The notes beneath the pieces are model-generated. The model saw nothing but the letters and a program-made list of their open reading frames with translations. It did no database searches and was not told where the DNA came from. Below, in pieces: positions 54,992-63,857 of a DNA stretch of 64,000 nt; within the stretch, counting starts at the first letter, position 1; every line of letters begins with the position of its first letter. This stretch comes from Roseivirga seohaensis (GTDB taxonomy: Bacteria > Bacteroidota > Bacteroidia > Cytophagales > Cyclobacteriaceae): the NCBI RefSeq assembly GCF_001592945.1, contig NZ_LRPB01000005.1, forward strand, positions 62,001 to 126,000. Reading direction: 5' to 3'. The position numbers and the translations under genes are program-made.

Positions 54992-55378
54992 ATGAATTAC
55001 ATAAAACAAGCGGTAGCATGGTTGCTGGTGACGAGTTCACTAATCAGCGCGTTTATTGCCCCACTTGTTTATCTGGATTTTGAGCTGCGCAGAGATTACA
55101 TAGCCGAAGTGCTGTGTATCAACAGAGACAAGCCAATTACGGTTTGTGGAGGTGAGTGTTTTCTAAACAAACAACTGAGAATGTTAGAAGGAGATACTCA
55201 AGATCAAAAAGCTCCAGTTCGAGAGGAAATAAGAATTACCTTCTTTTTCCAAGAATTCAAACAAACCACATTCTTCGATAAGGATTACTCTTTATTGAAT
55301 GAATGGGGCGCTACTCTCAATCAGGATAAGCTCTTAGTGGGCTTCACCTCCGATATTTTTCATCCTCCCATATCTTAA
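54992..55378 (+). CDS. Small protein with a CINRDKP and CGGEC motif, copper-cluster associated
   Basis: A 128-residue protein from ATG 54992; the frame opens upstream at 54968 but a membrane segment starts at KQAVAWLLVTSSLISAF. After it lies LCINRDKPITVCGGECFLNKQL, a motif (C-x9-C-x3-C) seen in Bacteroidota proteins encoded beside MbnP/MbnH and copper genes, as I recall. The rest is charged and ends with an aromatic tail. The cysteines may bind metal. It precedes MbnP by 212 bases. Confidence 0.65.
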   Translation: MNYIKQAVAWLLVTSSLISAFIAPLVYLDFELRRDYIAEVLCINRDKPITVCGGECFLNKQLRMLEGDTQDQKAPVREEIRITFFFQEFKQTTFFDKDYSLLNEWGATLNQDKLLVGFTSDIFHPPIS

Positions 55379-55590
55379 TTCATTTCCGTCATTTTTAGTA
55401 TAGAATTCCATTTCTGATTCGATCAGAGGATGGACAGCTATGCACTAAACTTTACAATTAATTTTCAGCAATACAAAAGGAAGCTTTGTTTACAAAGTGC
55501 CTGTTTCATTTACTCAAGGCCGATTTTGGACTAGAGGATGGAGAAATATGCCCTTTTGGAATTGCTATTAACTGAATAAAAAATATAGAA

Positions 55591-56412
55591 ATGAATAAGA
55601 TTAAATATATACTTCTAGTATCAATTTTTGCCCTTACAATGTCTTGCGGAGAAGATGATACTCCGCAAGCCGAGCGTTTCGGTGAGTTCGTTGTCGAGTT
55701 TGATAATATTGTAGGAACCAAGCAAATGTCTCTCAAGACAGCAGGTTCAACAGACTATAATTTTGAAAACAATCAAGGCCAAAACTTCAACCTATCTACA
55801 TTTCGGTACTACATCAGCAAAATCAAATTATCGGGCCCAAACGGAGAGGTTTATGAAGATGAAATGAAAGTAGATGCTAATGCAGCAAATGTAAAAGGCT
55901 ACTACTTGATTCAGGAAAGTGAACCAAGTTCTTCAGAAATTTCTTTGAACAATGTTCCTTATGGAGAGTATGATAAAATCATTTTTACAGTAGGGATTGA
56001 GGAAGATGGAGTTGTAGAAGGTGCAGCAGGTGGAGTACTTGACCCCGCAGAAGGCGCATGGTTCTGGAATTGGAATTCTGGCTACATAGGCTTTGGGATT
56101 GAAGGCGCTTCTTCTGCCTCTGGTGATGCTAACAAAGGTTTTAGTATTCACATTGGAGGTTGGAAAGACATTGCCCCTGCAGCAGGAGAGACTCAGAGAT
56201 TCTTTAACAATGTTAAAACGATTACACTCAATTTAGGGGTGAATGCTAAAGTTTCTGCGACTCAAAAACCACAAGCGCATATTGTTACTGATGCGTTGAA
56301 AGTACTAGGCGATATCAATTTTCAAGATACATACGGAGTTCACTCGCCTTTGGCTGGTAAACCTTTCGCGGAGAATATAACTACAGCTTTTGCAGTAGAT
56401 CATGTGCATTAA
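55591..56412 (+). CDS. mbnP: MbnP-family copper-binding lipoprotein
   Basis: A 273-residue lipoprotein (signal ending TMSC, Cys19). MbnP proteins bind copper after their partner MbnH oxidises a tryptophan to kynurenine. The family signatures are visible: VEFDNIVG near residue 35, FRYYISKIKL at 71-80, NVPYGEYDKIIFTVGIEEDG, and the aromatic box AWFWNWNSGYIGF with Trp157, Trp159 and Trp161. A late NLGVNAK segment and a His-rich end (DHVH) follow. It overlaps the MbnH-like gene by 11 bases, so expression is coupled. Copper binding is inferred from the family. Confidence 0.85.
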   Translation: MNKIKYILLVSIFALTMSCGEDDTPQAERFGEFVVEFDNIVGTKQMSLKTAGSTDYNFENNQGQNFNLSTFRYYISKIKLSGPNGEVYEDEMKVDANAANVKGYYLIQESEPSSSEISLNNVPYGEYDKIIFTVGIEEDGVVEGAAGGVLDPAEGAWFWNWNSGYIGFGIEGASSASGDANKGFSIHIGGWKDIAPAAGETQRFFNNVKTITLNLGVNAKVSATQKPQAHIVTDALKVLGDINFQDTYGVHSPLAGKPFAENITTAFAVDHVH

Positions 56413-57457
56413 TAAGGTTAAAATGATTATAGCACACCCTGTTCTATGGGTGTGCTTATTTTGCTTAACGGCCTGCTCAAGTGAGGGTGACAGCCCCAGA
56501 GACTTAACTTATGAGTTCAAAAAACCTTCAAACTTTCCTGAGCCAACTTATACCTTCGATAATAATACAATAACCAAAGAGGGCTTTTTGTTAGGAAGAA
56601 AGCTGTTTTTTGATCCTAAGCTATCAAGAGACGGTAGTGTTTCTTGCAATAATTGTCATCAACAGTCGAAGGCGTTTGCTGATTCGGAGCAACACCCAGT
56701 AAGTGTTGGGATTGACGATTTGTTAGGGATTAGGAATGCTCCATCGCTGACTAATTTGGCTTTTTTTAAAGAGTTTTTTTGGGATGGAGGCGTAACGCAC
56801 TTAGACTTTGTGCCCATTAATGCCATTGAGTCTGAAGTAGAAATGGATGAAGACTTGGCGAATTTGGTACGGAAACTCAAAAATGACTCGGAATATCCTG
56901 AGTTGTTTCTTCAAGCCTTCGGAACCGAAGAAGTTACTTCACCCTATATACTACATTCCCTATCTCAATTTACCCTGATGATGGTGTCTTCAAATTCAGC
57001 TTATGATAAGTATGTAAGAAATGAAGGTCAAATACTGTCTGAAACGGAAATAGCAGGGTTGGAGCTCTTTAAGCAAAAGTGTAGCAGTTGTCATTCGGGT
57101 GAATTATTCACCGATTTCACTTATAGAAACAATGGGTTGGACAGTGAGTTTACGGACACTGGACGTGCTAGAATTACAGAGAGCAGACAGGATGAAGGTA
57201 AATTTCGAGTGCCGAGTTTAAGGAATGTTGAATTGACTTCTCCTTATATGCATGACGGTAGGTTTAAGACCCTAGAAGCTGTTCTCGATCATTACAGTGA
57301 AGGTGTAGTGATTTCTCCTACTTTGGATGAAGAGTTGAAAGGAAATACCTCATTGGGTATTTCCATGAATGAAGATGAGAAAAGCAAAATCATTGCTTTT
57401 CTAAGAACACTAACCGACCGAGAGTTTATCTCGGATTCAAAATTTCATAATCGATAA
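56402..57457 (+). CDS. mbnH: Di-haem MbnH/MauG-family enzyme (cytochrome-c-peroxidase-like)
   Basis: A 351-residue lipoprotein-like di-haem protein. Two CxxCH sites bind haem c: Cys82-Cys85-His86 and Cys227-Cys230-His231. The family segment SPYMHDGRFKTLEAVLDHYSEG, cut at the conserved Met, marks the bCCP/MauG group, and LFFDPKLSRDGSVSCNNCH is the usual first-haem lead. The signal (VCLFCLTAC) with two upstream lysines supports the ATG at 56402, overlapping mbnP by 11 bases; ATG 56423 would lack a basic n-region. MbnH oxidises tryptophan of MbnP. Confidence 0.87.
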   Translation: MCINKVKMIIAHPVLWVCLFCLTACSSEGDSPRDLTYEFKKPSNFPEPTYTFDNNTITKEGFLLGRKLFFDPKLSRDGSVSCNNCHQQSKAFADSEQHPVSVGIDDLLGIRNAPSLTNLAFFKEFFWDGGVTHLDFVPINAIESEVEMDEDLANLVRKLKNDSEYPELFLQAFGTEEVTSPYILHSLSQFTLMMVSSNSAYDKYVRNEGQILSETEIAGLELFKQKCSSCHSGELFTDFTYRNNGLDSEFTDTGRARITESRQDEGKFRVPSLRNVELTSPYMHDGRFKTLEAVLDHYSEGVVISPTLDEELKGNTSLGISMNEDEKSKIIAFLRTLTDREFISDSKFHNR

Positions 57458-57458
57458 A

Positions 57459-58397
57459 ATGAGAAGAATTTTAATAATAATGCTGTTGGGTGTCTCTACA
57501 AGAGTACTCATGGCCTGCGATATATGTGGTTGTAGTTTAGGAGGTTTATCCTATGGTATACTGAATCAACATTATCAAGACTTCATAGGTCTACGATATA
57601 GCCATGCGAAGTTTAATGCTTTTATAGATCATAATAGTCAATATTTGGAGCCTGAATTTTCAGAAGATACTTACCAACGTATGGAAATATTGGGGAGAAT
57701 AGGTTTGACAGAAAGGCTCAGCTTGAATCTACAATTACCCTACTTATCCAATAATATGGACGGGAGTCATCAGAAGGTAAAGTCTTCTGGCTTAGGAGAC
57801 CCTACTATGATGTTATATTTCAGTCCTAAATTGAAAATACCGAAGGAGGAGAGTCTTTGGAGCAATGTTGTTCAAGTAGGTGTAGGGCTAAAGTTACCTC
57901 TTGGAGAGCATCAGAAGGAAGATAATGGTGTAATTATCAATCGGAATTTTCAGATGGGGTCTGGAAGCCTTGATTATATCTTCAGCACTAATTATACCTT
58001 AAACTACTCAACTTGGGCGTTTAATATAGAGTCATCTTATAAGCTGAATGGAAAGAACAGTGATGATTATAAAATCGGAAACCAATTCAACTACAGTGTA
58101 TACTTGCTAAAATACCTGACTATTAAAGATAAGCTAGTATTGCCTTTTGCAGGTGTTTATCACGAAAGTGCAGCAAGACATAAAGAAGGTAACTATGAAG
58201 AATTTAATACAGGTGGTAGGGCTCTCTTTGCAACAATAGGAACGCAGCTGACTTTGAATAGAATTACCCTAAACTTTCAGTATCAATCTCCTTTGAATCA
58301 GAACTATAATTCGGAGTCCATTGCGCAGATTCAATCTAACGACAGATTTAGTGTTGGGCTCTTATTTAGCTTTCTTCCAAAAGTGAAGCTTGGATAG
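57459..58397 (+). CDS. Outer-membrane beta-barrel with CxxCxC motif (transporter-like)
   Basis: A 312-residue protein with a signal peptide ending ... LMA, then mature CDICGCSLGG, which puts a Cys-x2-Cys-x-Cys at the very N-terminus. The remainder is a strand-rich barrel with alternating aromatic residues (GLRYSHAKFNAFI, LNLQLPYLSNN, GVGLKLPLGEH) and a terminal aromatic strand region. It begins 2 bases after the MbnH-like stop. I infer an outer-membrane step for copper handling in the MbnP/MbnH unit; no transport family is certain. Confidence 0.75.
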   Translation: MRRILIIMLLGVSTRVLMACDICGCSLGGLSYGILNQHYQDFIGLRYSHAKFNAFIDHNSQYLEPEFSEDTYQRMEILGRIGLTERLSLNLQLPYLSNNMDGSHQKVKSSGLGDPTMMLYFSPKLKIPKEESLWSNVVQVGVGLKLPLGEHQKEDNGVIINRNFQMGSGSLDYIFSTNYTLNYSTWAFNIESSYKLNGKNSDDYKIGNQFNYSVYLLKYLTIKDKLVLPFAGVYHESAARHKEGNYEEFNTGGRALFATIGTQLTLNRITLNFQYQSPLNQNYNSESIAQIQSNDRFSVGLLFSFLPKVKLG

Positions 58398-58606
58398 GGG
58401 ACGATTAAATTAGAAAAAAGTTTAACTGTGGTATAAGCGTACAAATGTGTACGGTTATGAACGAATAACGGGCTATATTTTTTGATGTGATATATGTTAA
58501 CATACTGATATTTAGTTAGTTGTGTAAGTTGGCATAAGCGTTGTCATAAGGAGGTAGGTCAGCTGCTTTGGTCGGCAGCAATGTTAAACTCAAAAACAAC
58601 AAGGTC

Positions 58607-58999
58607 ATGAACTCAATAAACAACACAATCGACATTTTAAGGAGAAGAATTCCTTTAATGATTTGCCTTTTGATAGGTATTAGCTCAACATCAATGGCTT
58701 CTGAAATTGCTGATGAAAAATTAACAAGAGAAGAAGCTATTGAATTGATTTCTGAAGTAAAAGATGATTTGAACTTAGGTAAAGATTGCGAATTAGAATT
58801 CGTAATTGACGATGAAGGTAACGTTAAGCCTTCTCCGATTAAGATCATCAAGATTTACGATAAGGACAACGAATTGCTTTTAGAAGCTCCAATTCATACG
58901 GTTGAACAAATGAGCAATAAGGAATTAAGAAGGTTAGTAAATTCAAGTGATTTTCTAATCGCGTCTTATAACACCTTTTATTATCGATTAGATTTATAA
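58607..58999 (+). CDS. Small secreted protein of unknown function
   Basis: A 130-residue protein. The ATG at 58607 is preferred because it begins a signal-like N-terminus (RRRIPLMICLLIGISSTSMAS); the frame from TTG 58568 adds 13 residues. The mature region is acidic and short (LTREEAIELISEVKDD, FVIDDEGNVKPSP, IIKIYDKDNELL), with one Cys. I recognise no family. A very strong terminator follows. Confidence 0.65.
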   Translation: MNSINNTIDILRRRIPLMICLLIGISSTSMASEIADEKLTREEAIELISEVKDDLNLGKDCELEFVIDDEGNVKPSPIKIIKIYDKDNELLLEAPIHTVEQMSNKELRRLVNSSDFLIASYNTFYYRLDL

Positions 59000-59021
59000 T
59001 CGATAGAATCAATCGTAAAGT

Positions 59022-59056
59022 AAACAGGCCACTTCATTTGAAGTGGCCTGTTTTTG
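59022..59056 (+). terminator. Intrinsic terminator after the small secreted protein
   Basis: A perfect 14-bp stem (59022-59035 with 59040-59053), four-base loop and a T-run. It may also serve the convergent bacilliredoxin gene. Confidence 0.9.
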
Positions 59057-59077
59057 TTTCATTTAGTGTGTTTACGA

Positions 59078-59494
59078 CTAGCAGTATTCTTCGAAAACGT
59101 CAGCCAAATGGCCGCCAATCATATCAGCTGTTCTGCCTTCAATGTGATGTCTTTCAACAAAGTGTACCAATTCGCCATCTTTGAAAAGCGCAACAGATGG
59201 AGAAGAAGGAGGGTAAGGCATATGGAATTCTCTTACTTTAGCCGTTGCCTCGATGTCGCCACCAGCAAAAACTGTCATAAGGTGGTCCGGTTTTTTATCA
59301 GCTAGTTTTAAAGCCATTTTAACACCTGGTCTTGCTGTTCCAGCTGCGCAACCACAAACTGAATTGATTACTACCAAAGAAGTACCTTTTTGGTTTTTTA
59401 AATGATCTTCAACAGCATCAGCAGTCTTTAGTTCTGTAAAACCCGCTTCAGTCAATTCTTGTCTGAAAGGGACGAGTAAATGTTCAGGATACAT
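59078..59494 (-). CDS. Bacilliredoxin, BrxA/BrxB (YphP/YqiW) family
   Basis: A 138-residue thioredoxin-fold protein. The unusual active site CGC lies in VINSVCGCAAGTARPG, as in the BrxA/BrxB family, which reverses bacillithiol-type modification. Other family segments are MYPEHLLVPFRQELTEAGF at the start and MPYPPSSPSVALF. It is last in the minus-strand run after the SUF genes; bacilliredoxins are often found near SUF operons in Bacteroidota. Confidence 0.9.
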   Translation of the reverse strand: MYPEHLLVPFRQELTEAGFTELKTADAVEDHLKNQKGTSLVVINSVCGCAAGTARPGVKMALKLADKKPDHLMTVFAGGDIEATAKVREFHMPYPPSSPSVALFKDGELVHFVERHHIEGRTADMIGGHLADVFEEYC

Positions 59495-59544
59495 ATTTCT
59501 TAATTTTATTTCGTTTCTAAATCGTAAATGCCTTGTGGCTATTC

Positions 59545-59853
59545 TTACATAAAACCAAGTTCTAGCTTGGCTGCTTCCGACATCATGTCTTGCGTGAATG
59601 GCGGGTCGAATGTCAATTCAACTTCAACATCATTTACACTTTCTATGGCCTGAATTTTTTGTTTTACTTCTTCTGGTATCACTTCTGCCGCAGGGCACGA
59701 AGGAGAAGTCAATGTCATTAATACGTAAACATTATTCACTGGGAAAACATTGATTTCATAAATCAAACCCAACTCATATACGTCTACCGGTATTTCAGGG
59801 TCGTACACTGTTTTTATTGCAGCTACAACTTGGTCTCTTAAGTTATCTTCCAT
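59545..59853 (-). CDS. SufT/DUF59 (MIP18-like) iron-sulfur assembly protein
   Basis: A 102-residue MIP18 (DUF59) domain. VYDPEIPVDVYELGLIY is the family's start motif, and LTSPSCPAAEVIPEE carries the conserved Cys. The C-terminus DPPFTQDMMSEAAKLELGF is typical. SufT-like proteins assist iron-sulfur cluster maturation. It lies downstream of sufE in the SUF operon. Confidence 0.92.
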   Translation of the reverse strand: MEDNLRDQVVAAIKTVYDPEIPVDVYELGLIYEINVFPVNNVYVLMTLTSPSCPAAEVIPEEVKQKIQAIESVNDVEVELTFDPPFTQDMMSEAAKLELGFM

Positions 59854-59891
59854 AATTCAACGTCAAATTATCAAATGACAAAAAACAAATT

Positions 59892-59922
59892 TCAAATCTC
59901 AATTGTGATGCCTGAGATTTGA
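59892..59922. repeat. Inverted repeat between sufE and the SufT-like gene
   Basis: TCAAATCTCA at 59892-59901 pairs with TGAGATTTGA at 59913-59922 around an 11-base loop. An imperfect extension of the repeat continues outward on both sides to about 59868 and 59938. Such imperfect AT-rich inverted repeats are common between genes in this phylum; no terminator T-run follows. Confidence 0.6.
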
Positions 59923-59939
59923 CTTTTGTTATTTGAGGC

Positions 59940-60371
59940 TTACTCCGCCTTAGCAGAGTACGCTAATCCGTATATTTTCATTTGTTTCATCATAGCGCCA
60001 AGACCGTTAGATCGTTGCGTGCCGATGAATCTATTTAAACCAATTTTGTCTACAAAGTAAAGATCCGCATCAACGATTTCTTGAGGCGTACGACCAGAAA
60101 GAATTCTTACCAAAATACTCACCAACCCTTTCGTGATGGCAGTATTGCTATCAGCTTCTAAATATATTTTACCATCTTTTGCTTCAGCATTCAGCCAAAC
60201 CTTAGATTGACAGCCTTTAACAATGTTGTCTTCGGTTTTGAGTGCTTCTGCCATTTCTGGTAACTGCTGCCCCAATTCCATAATGTATTCAATGGTCATT
60301 TCCATGTCGGAATCCAACATTGAAAACTCTTCGATGATCTCGTTTTGAATATCGTTTATGGTTTCGCTCAT
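59940..60371 (-). CDS. sufE: Cysteine desulfuration protein SufE
   Basis: A 143-residue SufE. The active Cys54 lies in NIVKGCQSKVWL, which accepts sulfane sulfur from SufS. GRTPQEIVDADLYFVDKIGL and QRSNGLGAMMKQMK are typical of the family. It overlaps sufS by 4 bases. Confidence 0.95.
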   Translation of the reverse strand: MSETINDIQNEIIEEFSMLDSDMEMTIEYIMELGQQLPEMAEALKTEDNIVKGCQSKVWLNAEAKDGKIYLEADSNTAITKGLVSILVRILSGRTPQEIVDADLYFVDKIGLNRFIGTQRSNGLGAMMKQMKIYGLAYSAKAE

Positions 60372-61612
60372 TTCTTGAATTTGCTGATTGTGCTTTTTAA
60401 AGCTTCAATAAAAGCATCTATTTCTTCAATCGTGTTGTAAACAGAGAATGAAGCACGAACAGTTCCTTCAATGCAATAGTGATCCATCAAAGGCTGAGTA
60501 CAGTGGTGGCCTGTTCTTACAGCAACACCTTTAGCATCGAGCCACATGCCTAAATCGAAGTGGTGAATTCCTTCTACTTCGAAAGAAAGCACACTCACTT
60601 TTTCTTTGGCCGTACCAATGAGTTTCACACCTTCTATTTGGGTGATTTTATCAGTAGCATAAGCCAATAGCTCATTTTCGTAAGCGGCAATGTTTTCTTT
60701 GCCCAATTCATTAATAAAGAGAATGGCTTCATTGAAAGCGATTACATTCGCAATATCTGGAGTGCCTGCTTCAAATTTGTAAGGAATATCGTTGTAAGTG
60801 GTTTTACCAAAACTCACTTCTTTAATCATTTCTCCACCGCCTTGGTAAGGAGGGGTTTTTTCGAGAATATCGCGCTTACCGTACAGCACGCCCAAACCTG
60901 TTGGGCCATACATTTTGTGAGCAGAGAAAGCATAGAAATCGGCATTTAATGCTTGAACATCAACAGTGAGGTGAGAGGAGGCTTGTGCGCCATCTACCAA
61001 AACTTTGGCGCCAACGGCATGCGCTTTGTCGATGATGTGTTTTACTGGGTTGATAGTGCCCAAAGAATTAGAAGCATGGTTAAATGCGACCATCTTGGTT
61101 TTTTCAGTAATCAACTCATCAAGTGCTTCTATAATAATTTCACCAGCTTCGTTAATGGGCATTACCTTAAGTTCTGCTCCGCGCTCTTCGCAAATCATTT
61201 GCCAAGGCACAATGTTGGAGTGGTGTTCTAAGGTTGAAATCAAAACTTCATCTCCTGGGTTCAAAAACTTTCTCCCCCAACTTGAAGCGACTAGATTTAT
61301 ACTTTCAGAAGTGCCTTTGGTGAAAATAATCTCTTCGGGCTCGTTGGCATTGATAAACTTCTGTACGGAAACACGTGTGTTTTCAAATGCTTCTGTAGCA
61401 CGAGCGGCCAAGGCATGCGCTCCTCTATGGATGTTCGCATTGTCATGCTCGTAATACTTCACCAAAGCATCAATTACCCTTTTTGGTTTTTGATTTGTGG
61501 CGGCATTATCGAAGTAAATCAAGGACTTACCGTTCACTTCTTGATGAAGCACGGGAAATTGAGCCCTGATTTTCTGAATGTCCAATGTGTGTTTTTCCAA
61601 AGTCTGAGCCAT
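60368..61612 (-). CDS. sufS: Cysteine desulfurase SufS
   Basis: A 414-residue PLP enzyme that releases sulfur from cysteine for iron-sulfur cluster assembly. The PLP lysine is Lys233 in SAHKMYGPTG, and the catalytic Cys371 lies in RTGHHCTQPLMDHY. IYFDNAATNQKP at the start and TLEHHSNIVPWQ are family hallmarks. It follows sufD by three bases and overlaps sufE by four. Confidence 0.96.
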   Translation of the reverse strand: MAQTLEKHTLDIQKIRAQFPVLHQEVNGKSLIYFDNAATNQKPKRVIDALVKYYEHDNANIHRGAHALAARATEAFENTRVSVQKFINANEPEEIIFTKGTSESINLVASSWGRKFLNPGDEVLISTLEHHSNIVPWQMICEERGAELKVMPINEAGEIIIEALDELITEKTKMVAFNHASNSLGTINPVKHIIDKAHAVGAKVLVDGAQASSHLTVDVQALNADFYAFSAHKMYGPTGLGVLYGKRDILEKTPPYQGGGEMIKEVSFGKTTYNDIPYKFEAGTPDIANVIAFNEAILFINELGKENIAAYENELLAYATDKITQIEGVKLIGTAKEKVSVLSFEVEGIHHFDLGMWLDAKGVAVRTGHHCTQPLMDHYCIEGTVRASFSVYNTIEEIDAFIEALKSTISKFKK

Positions 61613-61615
61613 GGT

Positions 61616-62941
61616 TTATTTTTCCAACCTCTTTTCTATAATTGCAGCGAGATATTCTTTGATCGCTTCGTTTTCAACGGTTTCTAACACATCGTTAGCG
61701 AAGGCCTTTAATAAAATAGCGCGTGCTTTATCTTTCTGAATTCCCCTTGCTTGTAGGTAGAAGAGTGCGTCCATATCCAATTGGCCAGTAGTACAGCCGT
61801 GCGAACAAGAAACATCATCGGCCCAAATTTCTAATTGAGGCTTGGTGTTTACAGTCGCCTTGTCAGAAATCAGGATGTTTTTATTTGACTGGAATGCATT
61901 GGTTTTTTGTGCGTCAGGGCGAACAAAGATTTTCCCATTGAAAACACCTTTTGAGCTACCATCCATTATGCCTTTATACAATTCGTTTGAATAGCAATTG
62001 GGCATCATATGGTCAGCAACGGTATGGTTATCTACATGCGTTTTTCCGTCTAATAAATAGAGTCCATTCATGTAGGTTTCAATGCCTTCGGCCTGAAGTT
62101 TAATGTTCAGGTTATTACGAATCATCGCGCCATTTAGCGAGAAGGTAAAGGCTTTAAAATTACTGTTTGCTCCCTGCGAAGCGTGAATGTTTGAAATGTG
62201 ATAAGCTTGCTCTGTGTCGTTTTCAATTTTGAAAAAACGAAGGTGGGCACTATCGCTTACGCTGATTTCATTCACCGAAGTTGTAAAGCTTTTGTGTTCA
62301 CCAACGGTATCGAATTTCTCAATAATGGTGGCTTGAGAAAACTTACCCGCCACCACAATATTTCTGATGTGGTATGAAAGTTCTGCTGTTGAGCTATCAC
62401 CAATAAAGTAAAGTACAATTGGTTTTTCGATTACCGCTTTGTCCGCGATCTCAATCGTAACCCCATGCTGACTGAAAGCAGTGTTTAAGGCTACAAACGC
62501 GTCTTCTGCGAAGCTGGCCTTTTTGCCAAAATTCGCCTGAGCCAACGCTGAATTGGCTTTGAAACCTTCCGCAAGTGATTCAACTTTTAAACCTTCTACT
62601 TGAATGTTGTCAGAAAGCTCACTTGAATAAATCCCGTTTAAGAATACGATTTTATGCGCATCCAATCCTTCGATTTGAGTAGCTGAAATTTGAGCTTCAG
62701 TTAAACCAAAATCAGCATTTGTTCCATTCAGTTCAAAGTTCTTTTCAACGGCTCTGGTAAAGTTGGTGAACTTATATTCCTCGTTTTTTGGACCAGGAAA
62801 GCCAGAGTTCTTCAAGCTCGAGAACGCCTCTTTTCTTACGGCATGCGCTGCCGATTTACTTTGACCATTCAAGCTTTTTTCAAACGCCTCAAATTGAGTT
62901 TCAAGCGAATTTAAAATCGATTGTCCTGCAATTTTTTCCAT
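61616..62941 (-). CDS. sufD: SUF scaffold protein SufD
   Basis: A 441-residue SufD. ADDVSCSHGCTTGQLD is the late SufB/SufD motif, with ILISDKATVNTKPQLEIWAD just before it. The ASQGANSNFKAF and NGLYLLDGKTHVDNHT segments are family-typical. It lies between sufC (11-base gap) and sufS (3-base gap). The SufBCD complex builds Fe-S clusters. Confidence 0.95.
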   Translation of the reverse strand: MEKIAGQSILNSLETQFEAFEKSLNGQSKSAAHAVRKEAFSSLKNSGFPGPKNEEYKFTNFTRAVEKNFELNGTNADFGLTEAQISATQIEGLDAHKIVFLNGIYSSELSDNIQVEGLKVESLAEGFKANSALAQANFGKKASFAEDAFVALNTAFSQHGVTIEIADKAVIEKPIVLYFIGDSSTAELSYHIRNIVVAGKFSQATIIEKFDTVGEHKSFTTSVNEISVSDSAHLRFFKIENDTEQAYHISNIHASQGANSNFKAFTFSLNGAMIRNNLNIKLQAEGIETYMNGLYLLDGKTHVDNHTVADHMMPNCYSNELYKGIMDGSSKGVFNGKIFVRPDAQKTNAFQSNKNILISDKATVNTKPQLEIWADDVSCSHGCTTGQLDMDALFYLQARGIQKDKARAILLKAFANDVLETVENEAIKEYLAAIIEKRLEK

Positions 62942-62952
62942 AAAATATCTGC

Positions 62953-63711
62953 TTAAGCGGTTGCGTCTGCTTCTTCCTTAATCCAATCGTAACCTCTGGC
63001 TTCTAGCTCTAAGGCTAACTCTTTAGTGCCTGATTTTACAATTCTTCCATTATAAAGTACGTGTACAAAATCAGGAACGATGTAATCCAAAAGTCTTTGG
63101 TAGTGAGTTACCACAATTGTGGCGTTGTCTTTGTTTTTCAGGGTGTTAACACCATGCGCTACAATTTTGAGTGCATCAATATCAAGACCTGAATCGGTTT
63201 CATCAAGAATGGCCAGCTTTGGTTCAAGCATTGCCATTTGGAAAATCTCGTTGCGTTTCTTTTCACCGCCTGAGAAACCTTCATTTAAAGAACGGCTCAA
63301 TAAAGCTTGGTCGATTTCAACCAGCTTCATTTTCTCCTTCATCAATTTTAAGAAAGAAACCGCATCGAGTGCTTTTTCTCCGTGATGCTCTCTGATTTGG
63401 TTTACAGCCGTTTTCATAAAGTTAGTGGTGCTCACTCCTGGTATCTCGATTGGGTACTGAAATGCCAAGAAAACACCTTCTCTAGCACGAACATCAGCTT
63501 CCATTTCAAGCAAATCTTTGCCTAAAAACTCTACCGATCCGCCAGTTACTTCGTAATCTTCTCTTCCTGCAAGCACAGAAGCCAAAGTACTTTTTCCAGA
63601 ACCATTTGGTCCCATAATCGCGTGCACTTCGCCTGGTTTGATTTCTAGGTTGATTCCTTTCAGGATTTCCTTTTCCTCAATTCTGGCTTGTAAATTTTTT
63701 ATTGATAACAT
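62953..63711 (-). CDS. sufC: SUF ATPase SufC
   Basis: A 252-residue ABC-type ATPase. The Walker A is GPNGSGKST (residues 34-42), signature FSGGEKKRNEI, and Walker B LAILDETDSGLD. LAGREDYEVTGG, then ERDL-type FLGKDLLEM, are SufC-specific. It drives the SufBCD scaffold. It is followed by sufD and preceded by a 146-base gap with short repeats. Confidence 0.97.
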   Translation of the reverse strand: MLSIKNLQARIEEKEILKGINLEIKPGEVHAIMGPNGSGKSTLASVLAGREDYEVTGGSVEFLGKDLLEMEADVRAREGVFLAFQYPIEIPGVSTTNFMKTAVNQIREHHGEKALDAVSFLKLMKEKMKLVEIDQALLSRSLNEGFSGGEKKRNEIFQMAMLEPKLAILDETDSGLDIDALKIVAHGVNTLKNKDNATIVVTHYQRLLDYIVPDFVHVLYNGRIVKSGTKELALELEARGYDWIKEEADATA

Positions 63712-63719
63712 CTTAACTC

Positions 63720-63768
63720 TTTAATGTTTAGTGTTTAGCGTTTAATGTTCAAAGTTTAATGCTCAAGG
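63720..63768 (-). repeat. Short degenerate repeats between sufB and sufC
   Basis: TTTAATGTTTAGTG at 63720-63733, TTTAATGTTCAAAG at 63741-63754 and TTTAATGCTCAAGG at 63755-63768 are variants of one 14-base unit (plus-strand reading). Confidence 0.6.
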
Positions 63769-63857
63769 TTTGTCGAAGTATTTTCTGCTATAGGTTCTTC
63801 GATGATAAATTTTGTGCCTTTAAACTCTGTCTTGTTCAGGTACTTTAAAATAAGAGA

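Noticed and set aside
59892-59922. Terminator between sufE and the SufT-like gene
   Set aside because: There is a stem but no T-run on either side and the genes seem cotranscribed.
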